Of a DNA stretch of 55,170 bases, positions 16,553-24,282 are shown piece after piece. Below the pieces are notes generated by a model, which did no database searches, was not told the origin of the DNA, and saw only the letters and a program-made list of their open reading frames with translations. Source of the stretch: Clostridiales bacterium. Its GTDB lineage: Bacteria > Bacillota > Clostridia > Oscillospirales > Oscillospiraceae. The stretch's first letter is position 1. The number at the start of each line of letters is the position of its first letter. The stretch spans positions 1 to 55,170 of the forward strand of contig SFFW01000009.1 in assembly GCA_004556755.1 (NCBI GenBank), written 5' to 3'. Made by a program: the position numbers and the translations under genes.

Positions 16553-16706
16553 TAGGTTTTTGAAAATTCCAATGTCATACCAGTATGTTCATCTTTATAA
16601 TACAGTATGATGTGTACCATAAAACGGACATATCCGTTGTTACCGGCATTTGCGAATTACTTTATTATACCATCGACAATGCGCAATTCTTGCCGGTATT
16701 TTTCAC

Positions 16707-17617
16707 TTACAGATATTTCTGCTCCAGTGTGCCGCCGATCCGCAGGTGGATTTCCAGCCGATCATCGTACACCACGATTCTGCCGGTGAGCTGGCGTAGC
16801 ACCACTGCGTCGGAGATGTCCATCTTTTCTCCGCTGTGGACATGCTCTTTGAAGGTATCCATCCAGTATTTCACTTCTGCGAATCGCCCGGCTGTTGCTT
16901 TGAGTTCTCGCTGACGCTCCTGTAGCTCGTCCATTTGCTGGCTGTAGGAGGCGATTTTGATTTCATAGTCCATCTCACTCACCGCACCCTGCTGCTGGGC
17001 TTTGTGGAGGGCAAGGACGGCCTCCTGTATGGTTATGATGTCCTGCTGCACATGTTCCATCTCTGCGTGGTTATCGACCTCCAGAACCTCTGCGCAGCTT
17101 TCCTCAATCACATCCAGCACATCGTCCATTCCGTCGAATGCAGCTCGGATGGTGCGCTCCAGTACATCCTCGTTGATATGGTGGCTGTCGCACACTGCTC
17201 GGCCGTTGCTGATCCTGTTGGTGCAACCCCAAGCTGCGACGCGTTTTCCGCTGCCGACGGTGCGTACATGCCTGCGTAGCCGGTGGCCGCAGGTACCGCA
17301 TACCAGCAGACCACTGAGCGGGTATTTACTGGTGTATCGGCTGGTACCGACGGCTGTGTCCTTTTCATCCCTGCGGCGCTGCATCTCTGCCTGCGCCATA
17401 TCAAACATCTCCTGTGTGATGATCGCTGGATGGGTGTTCTCTGCATAGTACATGGGCGACTGGCCGGTGTTCTTCATCCTGCGCTTGGATAGCACGTCTG
17501 GCTTGAATGTTTTACCGAGGATGCTACCTTCTTTTTCTTCTGCTGCGGGGTATCATCAAGCCGCACGACCGCGATCTGCGGCATGGCTCTGACGACTCTT
17601 CTTGCTGCCTGTGCCAT
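16707..17617 (-). pseudogene. Large serine recombinase 2, catalytic core deleted
   Basis: Two pieces of one recombinase are visible. An N-terminal stub starts at ATG 17617, two bases after the recombinase 1 stop, and reads MAQAARRVVRAMPQIAVVRL up to a KKKKVA run, where homologs continue into the catalytic CRVST motif. The frame then breaks, and the C-terminal half resumes at about 17505 (ILGKTFKPDVLSKRR): recombinase domain, zinc ribbon (CGTCGHRL ... WGCTNRIS ... CDSHH), coiled coil and a C-terminal IVVYDDRLEIHLRIGG strand. Some 220-250 residues, including all of the catalytic domain, are missing. The open reading frame from 17495 may still make a DNA-binding fragment. Confidence 0.82.
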
Positions 17618-17619
17618 GG

Positions 17620-19050
17620 TTATGCCTCCTTTGCGTTCCAGCCGGGTTTGTTGCCCGGTGTGCCATTACTGTATTCCAGCGTGATCTCCACGCCGTTATA
17701 GAACACAAAGGTCACCGTGCCTTTTCGCACAATGACCTTCGTGATGAATTTCTTAACTTTTTCGGGATCGTATTCTGTTATCACCGTGAAGTCCGCACCG
17801 GTAACGCTCTTGCTTTTCTGTGCGCATATTGCTTCGGTGAGTTCTGCCATTTCGGCCTTGAGCTTTTTCTGCTCTATTCGGAAGGCTGTATCCGGTATCA
17901 GGTGCTTCAAGGCGAGTCCAGCTAAGTCCTGTTCTTCTTCTTGCAGGTTCTTCAGCTTTACCTCCATGAGCCTGAGCGAATTGCTGATGGGCCGCTCTGT
18001 AACGAAGTGATTATATGCCTCCACGAATTTTTCGCAGAGGACGTCTTCCTTTATCCGGGTATTGTCACAGGCTTTTTTCGTATACTTCAGCTGATTGTGG
18101 CAGGCCCATATGGGGTTTGCCCATTTTAGGCCGCTGCTATTGACCTTGTGGTTAAAGCGCATGCCACATACTCCGCACTCTATCAGACCAGTGAAGTCGT
18201 GCGGATCCGCTTGGACTCCGACCTTCTTCGGGTTCTTCCTGCGAGCCCGCTCTTCCTGTGCTTTACTGAATATTTCATGGCTCACGATACCTTCGTGAGA
18301 GTTTTCTATCATGTACTGCTGTGAGTACCGACCACCGTCATTTTTCATGTGGACGCCATTGATGCGGACGTGCTTTCCCATCAGAGCGTCGCCGGTGTAT
18401 TTTTCATTAGATATGATTTCGAGGATTGCGTTAGGGCTCCAAGCGTTCCCACGTGAGGTTTTCAGTCCCCGGTCGTTCAGCACTTTGCTGATCACCACGG
18501 TTCCCATGCCACCGAGGTACATGCCGAAGATTTCTCGGACCACGGCAGCCTCATCTTCGACGATTTCGAGCTGGTTGCCTTCGACGGCTCGGTATCCGTA
18601 CATGCAGCTCCCGATGCTGATCCAGCCATTCTGGAACCTGTCCTGATATGACCAGCGCTGCCGTTTTGAGTCCTCTTCGAGCTCGCTCTCGGCCAGCGCT
18701 GCTGCTATCGTCATGAACAGCTCGCTTGTGTTGGATAGGGTGTTGATATTTTCATTCTGGAATATAACCGCTATCCCAAGGTCGCGGAGCTCCCGGACCG
18801 ATTCCAGTAGGTGGACGGTGTTTCGTCCGAAGCGGGATATGGATTTTGTGTAGATCACGTCGAATTTTCCTTCCCGCGCATCCTGCATCATCGTCAGGAA
18901 CTGTGGGCGTTTATACATGCTTGACGTACTGATCGCAGCCTCGGTCTTTGAGCCACTTCCATGTGTTTTCATAGACCTGCTGCGCAATGTTCTGCTGACT
19001 GTTCTTCGTGGTCTGCGTAAGCCATTCGGAAACAGGAGGCATGTCTTCAC
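17620..19050 (-). pseudogene. Large serine recombinase 1, N-terminus lost
   Basis: From about 18920 the frame is a clear large serine recombinase: MYKRPQFLTMMQDAREGKFD, YTKSISRFGRNTVHLLESVR (resolvase core), recombinase domain (MYGYRAVEGNQLEIVEDEAA, GNAWSPNAILEIISNEKYTG), zinc ribbon (CGVCGMRF ... WACHNQLKYTKKACDN) and coiled coil. The first 65-75 residues, which hold the catalytic serine, are absent. They are replaced by an out-of-frame read of a terminase small-subunit gene, so the 44 residues before 18920 are not recombinase. Without the serine the protein cannot cleave DNA. It is directly followed by recombinase 2, as in tandem-recombinase clostridial elements. Confidence 0.85.
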
Positions 19051-19189
19051 CGTGCAGGGCGCTATCCTGTACGCTGAATTGCAGCTTGGTCAGCGGGGCT
19101 TTGCCGGGGTTACCGTCTATGATTTTTTCTGACAGGGCTTTTTTCTTTCGTCCGGCTCCGGGCCGGGCACCACCGTGTCCGTTGGCCAT
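18911..19189 (-). pseudogene. Phage terminase small subunit (P27 family), C-terminally truncated
   Basis: MANGHGGARPGAGRKKKALS, then KIIDGNPGKAPLTK, is the N-terminal signature of P27-type terminase small subunits, followed by MPPVSEWLTQTTKNSQQN and ENTWKWLKDRGCDQYV. The gene is cut at about 18920, where it runs into recombinase 1 in another frame and stops after three residues. AGGAGG lies eight bases before the ATG at 19189. It belongs to a different phage from the tail cassette at 19.7-25.7 kb, which has its own small-subunit candidate. The 19199-19330 stretch upstream looks like phage intergenic DNA and holds no gene. Confidence 0.75.
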
Positions 19190-19337
19190 GTGCGCCACCT
19201 CCTTTGATTTCTACACTTGAAAACCCGAAAACTTGATTTCCGGGGGTATATGGTCTCTTGATTTCCCGATTTTTTGTAAATGACCCCGCGCCGTTTCCTC
19301 AGATGGGAGCTTCTGGAGATTTGACCCGCCCTACCCG

Positions 19338-19366
19338 TTGCACTTCTGGGGCAGTAGTGTTATAAT
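19338..19366 (+). promoter_or_regulatory. Sigma-A promoter of the riboswitch transcript
   Basis: TTGCAC (19338-19343), a 17-base spacer, TATAAT (19361-19366). The start site would be near 19373, immediately before the riboswitch P1 stem. Confidence 0.85.
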
Positions 19367-19375
19367 AAGCATCAC

Positions 19376-19504
19376 CATAAAGAGTGCGCGAGGGACAGCC
19401 CCGTTGACCGCACAGCAACCTACTGCAAGGCAAGGTGCTAAAGGCTGAACGATGGGCAATACGGTTTCTGAAAGGCTCATCGGACGATGGGTCTTTTCTT
19501 TATG
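19376..19504 (+). promoter_or_regulatory. SAM-I class riboswitch
   Basis: All core parts of the S-box aptamer are visible: P1 CATAAAG/CTTTATG (19376-19382 with 19498-19504), P2 GTGCG/CGCAC (19384-19388 with 19409-19413) enclosing the kink-turn and GAGGGAC segment, GCAACC (19415-19420), and AAGGTGCTAAA (19432-19442). A P4 stem follows (CGATG/CATCG). The ribosome site AAAGGAG and the ATG at 19530 follow P1 closely. No terminator hairpin is obvious, so control may be at translation. It could also be scored as a SAM-I/IV variant. Confidence 0.82.
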
Positions 19505-19529
19505 AGAACAACTCAAAGGAGACTGTATT

Positions 19530-19735
19530 ATGGAAGAGAAACTACACATCGGGCAGGGTAAGGTAGAGGTATTCCTCATCTGCGACAAATCACTCGGAGA
19601 CTGTAATGCACCATTTTTAGCCTGGCTTCGAGAAGAAGGATTTACCTTTTCCGGATATCACGGGAACTATGGGTGTTGTTGGGCATATGCAAACATTACC
19701 CGAAAAGAATATGCGTATGGTATGCCCGGAGTAGC
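19530..19735 (+). pseudogene. Small riboswitch-controlled ORF, cut at the rearrangement junction
   Basis: MEEKLHIGQGKVEVFLICDK continues through SLGDCNAPFLAWLREEGFTF, GYHGNYGCCWAYANIT and KEYAYGMPGV. After about 19733 the DNA is the antisense of the baseplate J gene, so the C-terminus is replaced. AAAGGAG precedes the ATG. I do not recognise a named family. It has five cysteines in CDKSLGDC and GCCW, no signal peptide and a compact fold pattern. It sits behind a SAM riboswitch, so a link to methionine or SAM is possible, but its position in mobile-element debris argues for an element-borne gene. Confidence 0.6.
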
Positions 19736-20095
19736 CTTAAGGCGCTTTTCCTCAATCGTAACGTACTCCATGCCGTTGTTGCCGAGACAGCGGGTGCCCT
19801 TCTCGATGGTGGTCGTCACTCCTTCTGCGCCGTAGAAGGTGATCTTACCCGTCGCCTTTTTTGCGGGAACACGGCTCAGTCCCTTGAGCGAAGCAAAGTA
19901 GTCGAGATTGCCGCCGCTTGCGGTCTGCGGCATACCCTGCGTCGCAACGAAGTCCGCCTCGTAGTACAGGCTCTCAAGCTGTGCCGCCAGCGCCATGAAG
20001 CGCAGCGCCATATCGCCGCCGTCGTTTAGGGCAAGCCCCGAAGCGCTTTCAAAGTTCTCTTTGAGCGCCGCATATATTTCTTCCGTTGTTTTCAT
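19736..20095 (-). pseudogene. Baseplate J-like protein, N-terminal third (separated from its 3' part)
   Basis: MKTTEEIYAALKENFESASG ... ADFVATQGMPQTASGGNLDY ... GKITFYGAEGVTTTIEKGTR is the N-terminus of a gpJ/XkdT baseplate wedge protein. AGGAG precedes the ATG, right after the gp25 stop. Homology ends at 19736 (EEKRLK); beyond it the frame runs about 20 unrelated residues (to 19667) through the antisense of the small riboswitch ORF. The C-terminal part lies at 4008-4700 in opposite orientation. The codon phase and a shared GC allow exact joining (LK|AASGSCTV). Confidence 0.88.
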
Positions 20096-20098
20096 AGC

Positions 20099-20452
20099 TT
20101 AGCTCCTTATGATCTGGTCTGTGGAGAAGCTGCCTCCGCTCCACGAAAAGTAAAGTCTGAGCCGCATGGTGTCGTCGCTCGGATAGCTTATCTGCACGTC
20201 GGTGAGCGTAACGCCGCTCTCGTCCGAGAGCGCCTCGGCGACGTACTGCCGCACCGCAAGCTCTCTGTCCTTTGGACGCTCGCCGCTTACGAGCCTGTAC
20301 AGCCTGCTGCCGTAGTCCGGCAGAGGCCAAAAGCTGCCCCGTCTTGCGGCAAGCTTCATCATCACACGCTGTGCAAGCTCCTCGGCTCCGCTCACCGTGC
20401 AAAGCCTCGCTCCGATGCTGTCGTATTTGCCGTCCTTAAGTCTCAGTTCCAT
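20099..20452 (-). CDS. Baseplate wedge protein, gp25/gpW-like (XkdS)
   Basis: A protein of 117 residues in the slot of PBSX XkdS: MELRLKDGKYDSIGARLCTV, then AEELAQRVMMKLAARRGSFW, PDYGSRLYRLVSGERP and LAVRQYVAEAL. The helix followed by the P-YGS-L motif and the late E-x-L-V-R-like helix are features of gp25/DUF2634 proteins, which join sheath and baseplate. The ATG at 20452 has a GGAG-type site; the start lies within the end of the previous gene. It ends three bases before gpJ, so the two were coupled. Confidence 0.78.
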   Translation of the reverse strand: MELRLKDGKYDSIGARLCTVSGAEELAQRVMMKLAARRGSFWPLPDYGSRLYRLVSGERPKDRELAVRQYVAEALSDESGVTLTDVQISYPSDDTMRLRLYFSWSGGSFSTDQIIRS

Positions 20453-20801
20453 TAAGCTCACTCCCGTTTATAAGCACTTTGCCGTATATTTCAATGCTGC
20501 CGTCGCTGCGAAGGCACAGCGACGCCTGCCCGTTTTTGATGAGTATGTCGCCCTCGGAAAGTCCCTCCGGGATCTCGACGCCGCACACGCCCGCAGCCAG
20601 AACGGAGCCGTCCTCGGTTTTTATGAGAAGCTGCTCCTCCCCCGTTTTCGGGAGCCTCAGCACCCCGCCGGGACAAAGCAGCTCGCACCCTCGGTACTCT
20701 GTCCCGGAGACGAGCGCCGGGTCCTCTCCGCCGATGCTCACCCGGGCAACGGAAATGTCAGCTCCGTCGCTTATCTTTCTTCCGATCTCCTCGATCCTCA
20801 T
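20436..20801 (-). CDS. Baseplate spike/assembly protein, gpV-like
   Basis: A 121-residue beta-rich protein (DISVARVSIGGEDPALVSGT, LLCPGGVLRLPKTGEEQLLI, GDILIKNGQASLCLRSDGSI). The repeated short strands and an OB-like start fit gpV/XkdR-type spike or spike-adjacent proteins, and it is in the right slot between the gpD-like hub and gp25. There is no metal-binding HxH tip, so it may be an adaptor rather than the puncturing tip. Starts and stops overlap those of both neighbours. Confidence 0.6.
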   Translation of the reverse strand: MRIEEIGRKISDGADISVARVSIGGEDPALVSGTEYRGCELLCPGGVLRLPKTGEEQLLIKTEDGSVLAAGVCGVEIPEGLSEGDILIKNGQASLCLRSDGSIEIYGKVLINGSELNGTET

Positions 20802-21736
20802 GTGCGCACCTCCATCGTAAGCTCGCTCCCCGCCTCGCTCCCGCCGGCAAAGGAGCGCAGCCGTGTGACCGTAAAACCGCCCTTTAAGCCCAAGCGTCTG
20901 CTGTCAAAGCGCACCGTGTCACCGGGCTTTGCCGGAAACTGCGACGGCAGCTTGAGGCTCACGGTGAACTTTCCCTTTGCCGACTGCTTTATCTGATAGG
21001 CTGCGGTGTAGCGCATCGCCTCCGCCCCCGTTTTCCTCGGCACGGTGATTATACGCCGACTCGACCCGCCCCTGTCTATGAAGGGCTGATTGGAAACGCC
21101 GTACTTTGCCCCCGTGCTGCGGTTTTTGACCAAAACGGCGGAGATCATCCCGTAGCGGCAGTCCCTGTGGCGAATTTCCGCCATCGGGCTTTGGTCGTTG
21201 ATCGTCACCGCAGCACCGCCGTGAACGCCGAGCAGCAGCGTTCCGTCCTGCGAAAACCTCGGCTCCGGGCAGCCGCACAGACTGCAAAAGCGCTTCACGA
21301 CGCTCCACTCGCTCTCACCCTGCGTCACCGCAAAGCCGGAGAGCGTTTTAAGACCCGTGCCTATCGACACGCTTATGCCGTAGGGCTTTATGTGGCGCTC
21401 GCTCAAAAGCTCCGGGCTGAGGTTTAAATACTCGGACGCCTCGGCTTCGTTGTCAAGCAGGAGCGCAGCTAATGAGCGTCCGCAGACCGACACCGTGCCG
21501 CCGTCGTCGGAAATGCGCACCTCGTACTCGTCGATGCGTCCGGAAAACACGGTCTTGCCCCCGTGTGCGGCACGGAAGCGGCAGGCCTGCGAGAGCGCCT
21601 TGAGGTACTTCGCCTCATAGGCGCAGCAGACCTCAAACGAGTCGCACGGCTCACCGCTGCCGATGGAGATGTCCCACGACAGAAGCGGCGGCAGGAGGGT
21701 CTCCTTTCCGTTTTTATCGTATATGTAGCCCGTCAT
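20798..21736 (-). CDS. Tail hub protein, gpD/gp27-like (XkdQ)
   Basis: A 312-residue protein in the position of PBSX XkdQ. It starts MTGYIYDKNGKETLLPPLLS and has FSGRIDEYEVRISDDGGTVS, an SERHIKPYGISVSIG ... ESEWSVVKRFCSLCGCPEPR segment typical of gp27-fold hubs (Q/E-S-x-W-xx-I...F-xx-L), and a C-terminal KPGDTVRFDSRRLGLKGGFT barrel. The hub forms the base of the tail tube. Length is close to the family norm, so this gene appears intact. It overlaps the downstream gene by four bases. Confidence 0.78.
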   Translation of the reverse strand: MTGYIYDKNGKETLLPPLLSWDISIGSGEPCDSFEVCCAYEAKYLKALSQACRFRAAHGGKTVFSGRIDEYEVRISDDGGTVSVCGRSLAALLLDNEAEASEYLNLSPELLSERHIKPYGISVSIGTGLKTLSGFAVTQGESEWSVVKRFCSLCGCPEPRFSQDGTLLLGVHGGAAVTINDQSPMAEIRHRDCRYGMISAVLVKNRSTGAKYGVSNQPFIDRGGSSRRIITVPRKTGAEAMRYTAAYQIKQSAKGKFTVSLKLPSQFPAKPGDTVRFDSRRLGLKGGFTVTRLRSFAGGSEAGSELTMEVRT

Positions 21737-21740
21737 AGCT

Positions 21741-22280
21741 TCACTCCGTTCTGAGGACCTGCCCTGCGGAGATCAGGTTCGGATTTTTGATCTCCGGGTT
21801 TAAGCGCATAAGCCGATCCGAGCTTATGCCGATTTTGCGTGCGACCTTGCCTATGCTGTCGCCCTCGACGACGGTGTAAACGCCGCCCTGCGTTCCCGTC
21901 TCGGCTGCCGACAGACTTTGCGCCGTGCCGCCGTCGCTGTATTCGACAAAGCGGAAGGAATAGCGAACGTAGTTTTCCCCCGGCTCCTCAAGCAGACTGA
22001 GCTTCTGAAATACCGCACTGACGCTCGGCCACAGCGGATGCGAAAGCAGCCCCGCACCGCCCTCGTTAAAGACCTCGGCAAGGCGGCGAAACTGTGCGTA
22101 TGCGTCCTCTCCGAAGAACTCGCCCTCGCCGGAGAACACCCGTGCGCAGCTTCCGAGATCCTGCACGACGTGACCCGAAAAGGGCAGCTTCATGCAGCTT
22201 ATCTTCCGCTCAAAGCCTATCTCGAAGCGCTTGGGATTGTGCGGCCATATGTAGTTTTTGAATCTCATGGATGCAAGCAC
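21741..22280 (-). CDS. LysM tail protein, XkdP-like
   Basis: 179 residues. The N-terminal part (MRFKNYIWPHNPKRFEIGFE, FSGEGEFFGEDAYAQFRRLA, GLLSHPLWPSVSAVFQKLSL) matches the tail-initiator domain of XkdP-like proteins, and the C-terminal part is one LysM module (YTVVEGDSIGKVARKIGISS ... LNPEIKNPNLISAGQVL). LysM binds the hub and peptidoglycan-like glycans. A GTG start at 22280 is preferred, since AGGAGG lies seven bases upstream; an ATG at 22268 is possible. It is somewhat shorter than many XkdP proteins. Confidence 0.75.
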   Translation of the reverse strand: MLASMRFKNYIWPHNPKRFEIGFERKISCMKLPFSGHVVQDLGSCARVFSGEGEFFGEDAYAQFRRLAEVFNEGGAGLLSHPLWPSVSAVFQKLSLLEEPGENYVRYSFRFVEYSDGGTAQSLSAAETGTQGGVYTVVEGDSIGKVARKIGISSDRLMRLNPEIKNPNLISAGQVLRTE

Positions 22281-22291
22281 GCTTCCACCTC

Positions 22292-22531
22292 CTAATAAAG
22301 CTCAAAATGTGAGTCATAGCACCTTGACGCCCGCTCAAAGCCCTTGGAGATCTCCTCTATCGTGAGGCTCCTTTGCGCGCTCGGCAAAGGCTCCGCCGAA
22401 AACGGGACCTCGGCTTCGGGCGCAAGGCTCTCAGCGGCGGTATCGTAAGCGCTTTTTGAGCTATGTGAAACGCCCTCCTGCGTGAGCAGCGCAAGAAGCT
22501 CCGCTGCAAGACTCGTCATTTCATTATCCAC
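22292..22531 (-). CDS. Short ORF in the tape-measure slot
   Basis: A 79-residue ORF (GTG start; or ATG 22519) between the chaperone-like gene and the LysM gene. In PBSX-type operons this slot holds the tape-measure protein of many hundred residues. Here there is only MTSLAAELLALLTQEGVSHS, a low-complexity Ala/Glu/Ser/Pro middle and IEEISKGFERASRCYDSHFE. It has no membrane helices or long coiled coil. It may be the joined ends of deleted genes or a genuine small protein. Function unknown. Confidence 0.5.
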   Translation of the reverse strand: MDNEMTSLAAELLALLTQEGVSHSSKSAYDTAAESLAPEAEVPFSAEPLPSAQRSLTIEEISKGFERASRCYDSHFELY

Positions 22532-22754
22532 GCTTCATCGCCTCCGAAAACTTTTCTGCGGAAAACGAGGGGTTTACGTCGGCAAGGCTAAGCCTGCGGT
22601 CAAGGACCAGCTGTGCCGCCATTTTGAGCAGCTCCCCGTCATCCACCGCCCTTCCCTCATCGGAAAAGGGCAGAATGTTAAACTCTTTAAGCACCAGCCA
22701 GCGCAGCCGCTGCATGGGCTGCGCCGCATCCCGTAAAAGCATTGACGCCGTCAT
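22524..22754 (-). CDS. Small tail-assembly protein, XkdN-like position
   Basis: A 76-residue protein (MTASMLLRDAAQPMQRLRWL, VLKEFNILPFSDEGRAVDDG, DVNPSFSAEKFSEAMKRG). It begins within the tube gene stop (ATGA overlap) and lies where the tail-assembly chaperone XkdN is found. It is about half of the usual chaperone length, so it may be a remnant. No specific motif decides the function. Confidence 0.5.
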   Translation of the reverse strand: MTASMLLRDAAQPMQRLRWLVLKEFNILPFSDEGRAVDDGELLKMAAQLVLDRRLSLADVNPSFSAEKFSEAMKRG

Positions 22755-23143
22755 GCCTCAAGCTCCATTCTGTCCGCCGCCATGATGCTCACCTTTTCGG
22801 CGACGGTCTCGCCCAGCTCACCGTTTTCCTCGATGCTCTCCCAGCGGCAGCCGGAGTAGACGATCCTCCTGTCCGGCTTTGCTATGACGAGGGAGAAGTC
22901 GTCGAGCGTGTGAAAGTCGATGCCGTCGCATATTGCCTCGTCCGTTGCGTAAAGTCTCGTGAGGCTCAGGCGGTGACTTATACCTGCGCTCACCACCGCA
23001 ACGGGAGTTTTTTCGCCGAACGCCTCAATAAGCCTGCTCTGCTTTTTGGACTCGGCACGGTAGCTCTGCACCACCGCAATTTTCTTGCCGTCAAGCTCAA
23101 GATATATATCGCAGCTTGTCGGAAAACTTACATAGCTCTGCAT
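22751..23143 (-). CDS. Phage tail tube protein (XkdM-like)
   Basis: 130 residues from the ATG at 23143, which has GAGGTG upstream. MQSYVSFPTSCDIYLELDGK, IAVVQSYRAESKKQSRLIEA, YSGCRWESIEENGELGETVA and EKVSIMAADRM fit the single-domain tube proteins of contractile tails (XkdM/DUF2001), which stack as hexamers inside the sheath. Length matches the family. It follows the sheath gene directly, the standard sheath-tube order. Confidence 0.72.
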   Translation of the reverse strand: MQSYVSFPTSCDIYLELDGKKIAVVQSYRAESKKQSRLIEAFGEKTPVAVVSAGISHRLSLTRLYATDEAICDGIDFHTLDDFSLVIAKPDRRIVYSGCRWESIEENGELGETVAEKVSIMAADRMELEA

Positions 23144-23150
23144 ATACACC

Positions 23151-23984
23151 TCACAGATTCACATGAGCTGTCAGCTCAATGATGTGCAGCCCCTTGGAAA
23201 CGGAGAAGTCGAAGCTCACGACGCAGATGCCGGGATCGTCCTCGCTCGCCTCGGCGGTGATGTTCCCGTAAGCGGCGATCGTTTCCGCCTTTTTGAGCTT
23301 CTGAAGCTCCGTTGCGACGAGACTGCGTATCGCCGCCTTGGTGTGCGTGTCGTTTTTCCTGCCTAAAAAGCGGCGGCGCAGCGCATCCCTGACGGTCGGC
23401 AGCACACGGTTTATCACCATTGCGGTGTTTATGTCGCGGTATGTGGCGTCCGGCACTCCCCCGGTCATCGTCCTTGTGCTGACACATCGGACAAAGCAGG
23501 CCTCGCCGCAGAACATCTCAAGCGGTGTGACACCGGACTCAAGCAGCAGCTCGATCTCCGCATCGGTGAAGTCATATTTAAGCTGCGTCACGCCCTTGAG
23601 CGCCACACCGTTTACGGGCAGCGCCGGGTCGCTGCGTGCCGAAAGTGCACCCGCTGCCGCAGCGGAAAGCTGGCCTTCGGTGTCGCCTGCGTTTCCGATG
23701 AGCATGACGTTCTCGGCGTTTATGCTTTTCGCCTTGTTTATGAGAAGCTGTGCCTCGGCGTTTTCGTACTCCAGCACGGCGATCAAAAATCTCCCCGCTT
23801 CTCCGGCTGTGCTAAGCGTCTGCGCAATGTCGGCAAAGCTCTCGCCGTCGGTGCCGTCGCAGCAGAGAAAGTCGGCGTCATGTTCGATAAGCTCCGCAAG
23901 CTTCGCTGCGGGGTAGCTTCTGACTGCGTTCAGCCCTGCGCTTTTCAAAACGCCGACGACGGAGTCGAGTATGGAATCAAACAT
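23151..23984 (-). CDS. Contractile tail sheath-like protein, short form
   Basis: 277 residues from ATG 23984 (GGGAGGG upstream). The C-terminal two thirds have the sheath pattern of Mu gpL/XkdK: DPALPVNGVALKGVTQL, DFTDAEIELLLESGVTPLEM, DINTAMVINRVLPTVRDALR, FLGRKNDTHTKAAIRSLVAT and FSVSKGLHIIELTAHVNL. Sheaths are usually 350-500 residues. The first 40 residues (MFDSILDSVVGVLKSAGLNA, RSYPAAKLAEL) look instead like the start of the small head-tail protein that normally precedes the sheath. This may be a deletion fusion that removed the N-terminal part of the sheath. Contraction ability is therefore doubtful. Confidence 0.65.
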   Translation of the reverse strand: MFDSILDSVVGVLKSAGLNAVRSYPAAKLAELIEHDADFLCCDGTDGESFADIAQTLSTAGEAGRFLIAVLEYENAEAQLLINKAKSINAENVMLIGNAGDTEGQLSAAAAGALSARSDPALPVNGVALKGVTQLKYDFTDAEIELLLESGVTPLEMFCGEACFVRCVSTRTMTGGVPDATYRDINTAMVINRVLPTVRDALRRRFLGRKNDTHTKAAIRSLVATELQKLKKAETIAAYGNITAEASEDDPGICVVSFDFSVSKGLHIIELTAHVNL

Positions 23985-23985
23985 T

Positions 23986-24282
23986 TTAAGCCCTCCCCGC
24001 AAGGCGCAGAATGCCCTCGTAATGCGAAACGTCCCCCATGAGCCGCACCTGCGTACTGCGTCTGACCTCGTAGGAGTACCCGCAGCAGGAAACGGTGTCG
24101 CCCTCGGAAAGCGGCATTGCGGTCATGAGCAGATAGCTCTCACCGTTTACGACGCCGGACGGCAGCAGCCGCTTGTTTATTTCGGGGTCCTTCGGGTGCA
24201 TCGGCAGCAGTATGCCGCTGCCCTGCCTGCCGTTTACCGAAATTTTGTCGCCGAAGCGACGAAAAAGTCCGTCGGTCTTCAT
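23986..24282 (-). CDS. Phage head-tail joining / minor structural protein
   Basis: 98 residues: GDKISVNGRQGSGILLPMHP, NKRLLPSGVVNGESYLLMTA, PLSEGDTVSCCGYSYEVRRS. The short beta-rich form and the place between connector and sheath genes match small neck proteins of siphovirus and myovirus operons (YqbH-type slot). Four-base overlaps with the gene before it indicate coupling. No catalytic motif. Confidence 0.5.
   Translation of the reverse strand: MKTDGLFRRFGDKISVNGRQGSGILLPMHPKDPEINKRLLPSGVVNGESYLLMTAMPLSEGDTVSCCGYSYEVRRSTQVRLMGDVSHYEGILRLAGRA

Noticed and set aside
19199..19330. Coding remnant upstream of the P27 terminase fragment
   Set aside because: All frames have stops and no start; it resembles phage intergenic DNA without a supportable feature.
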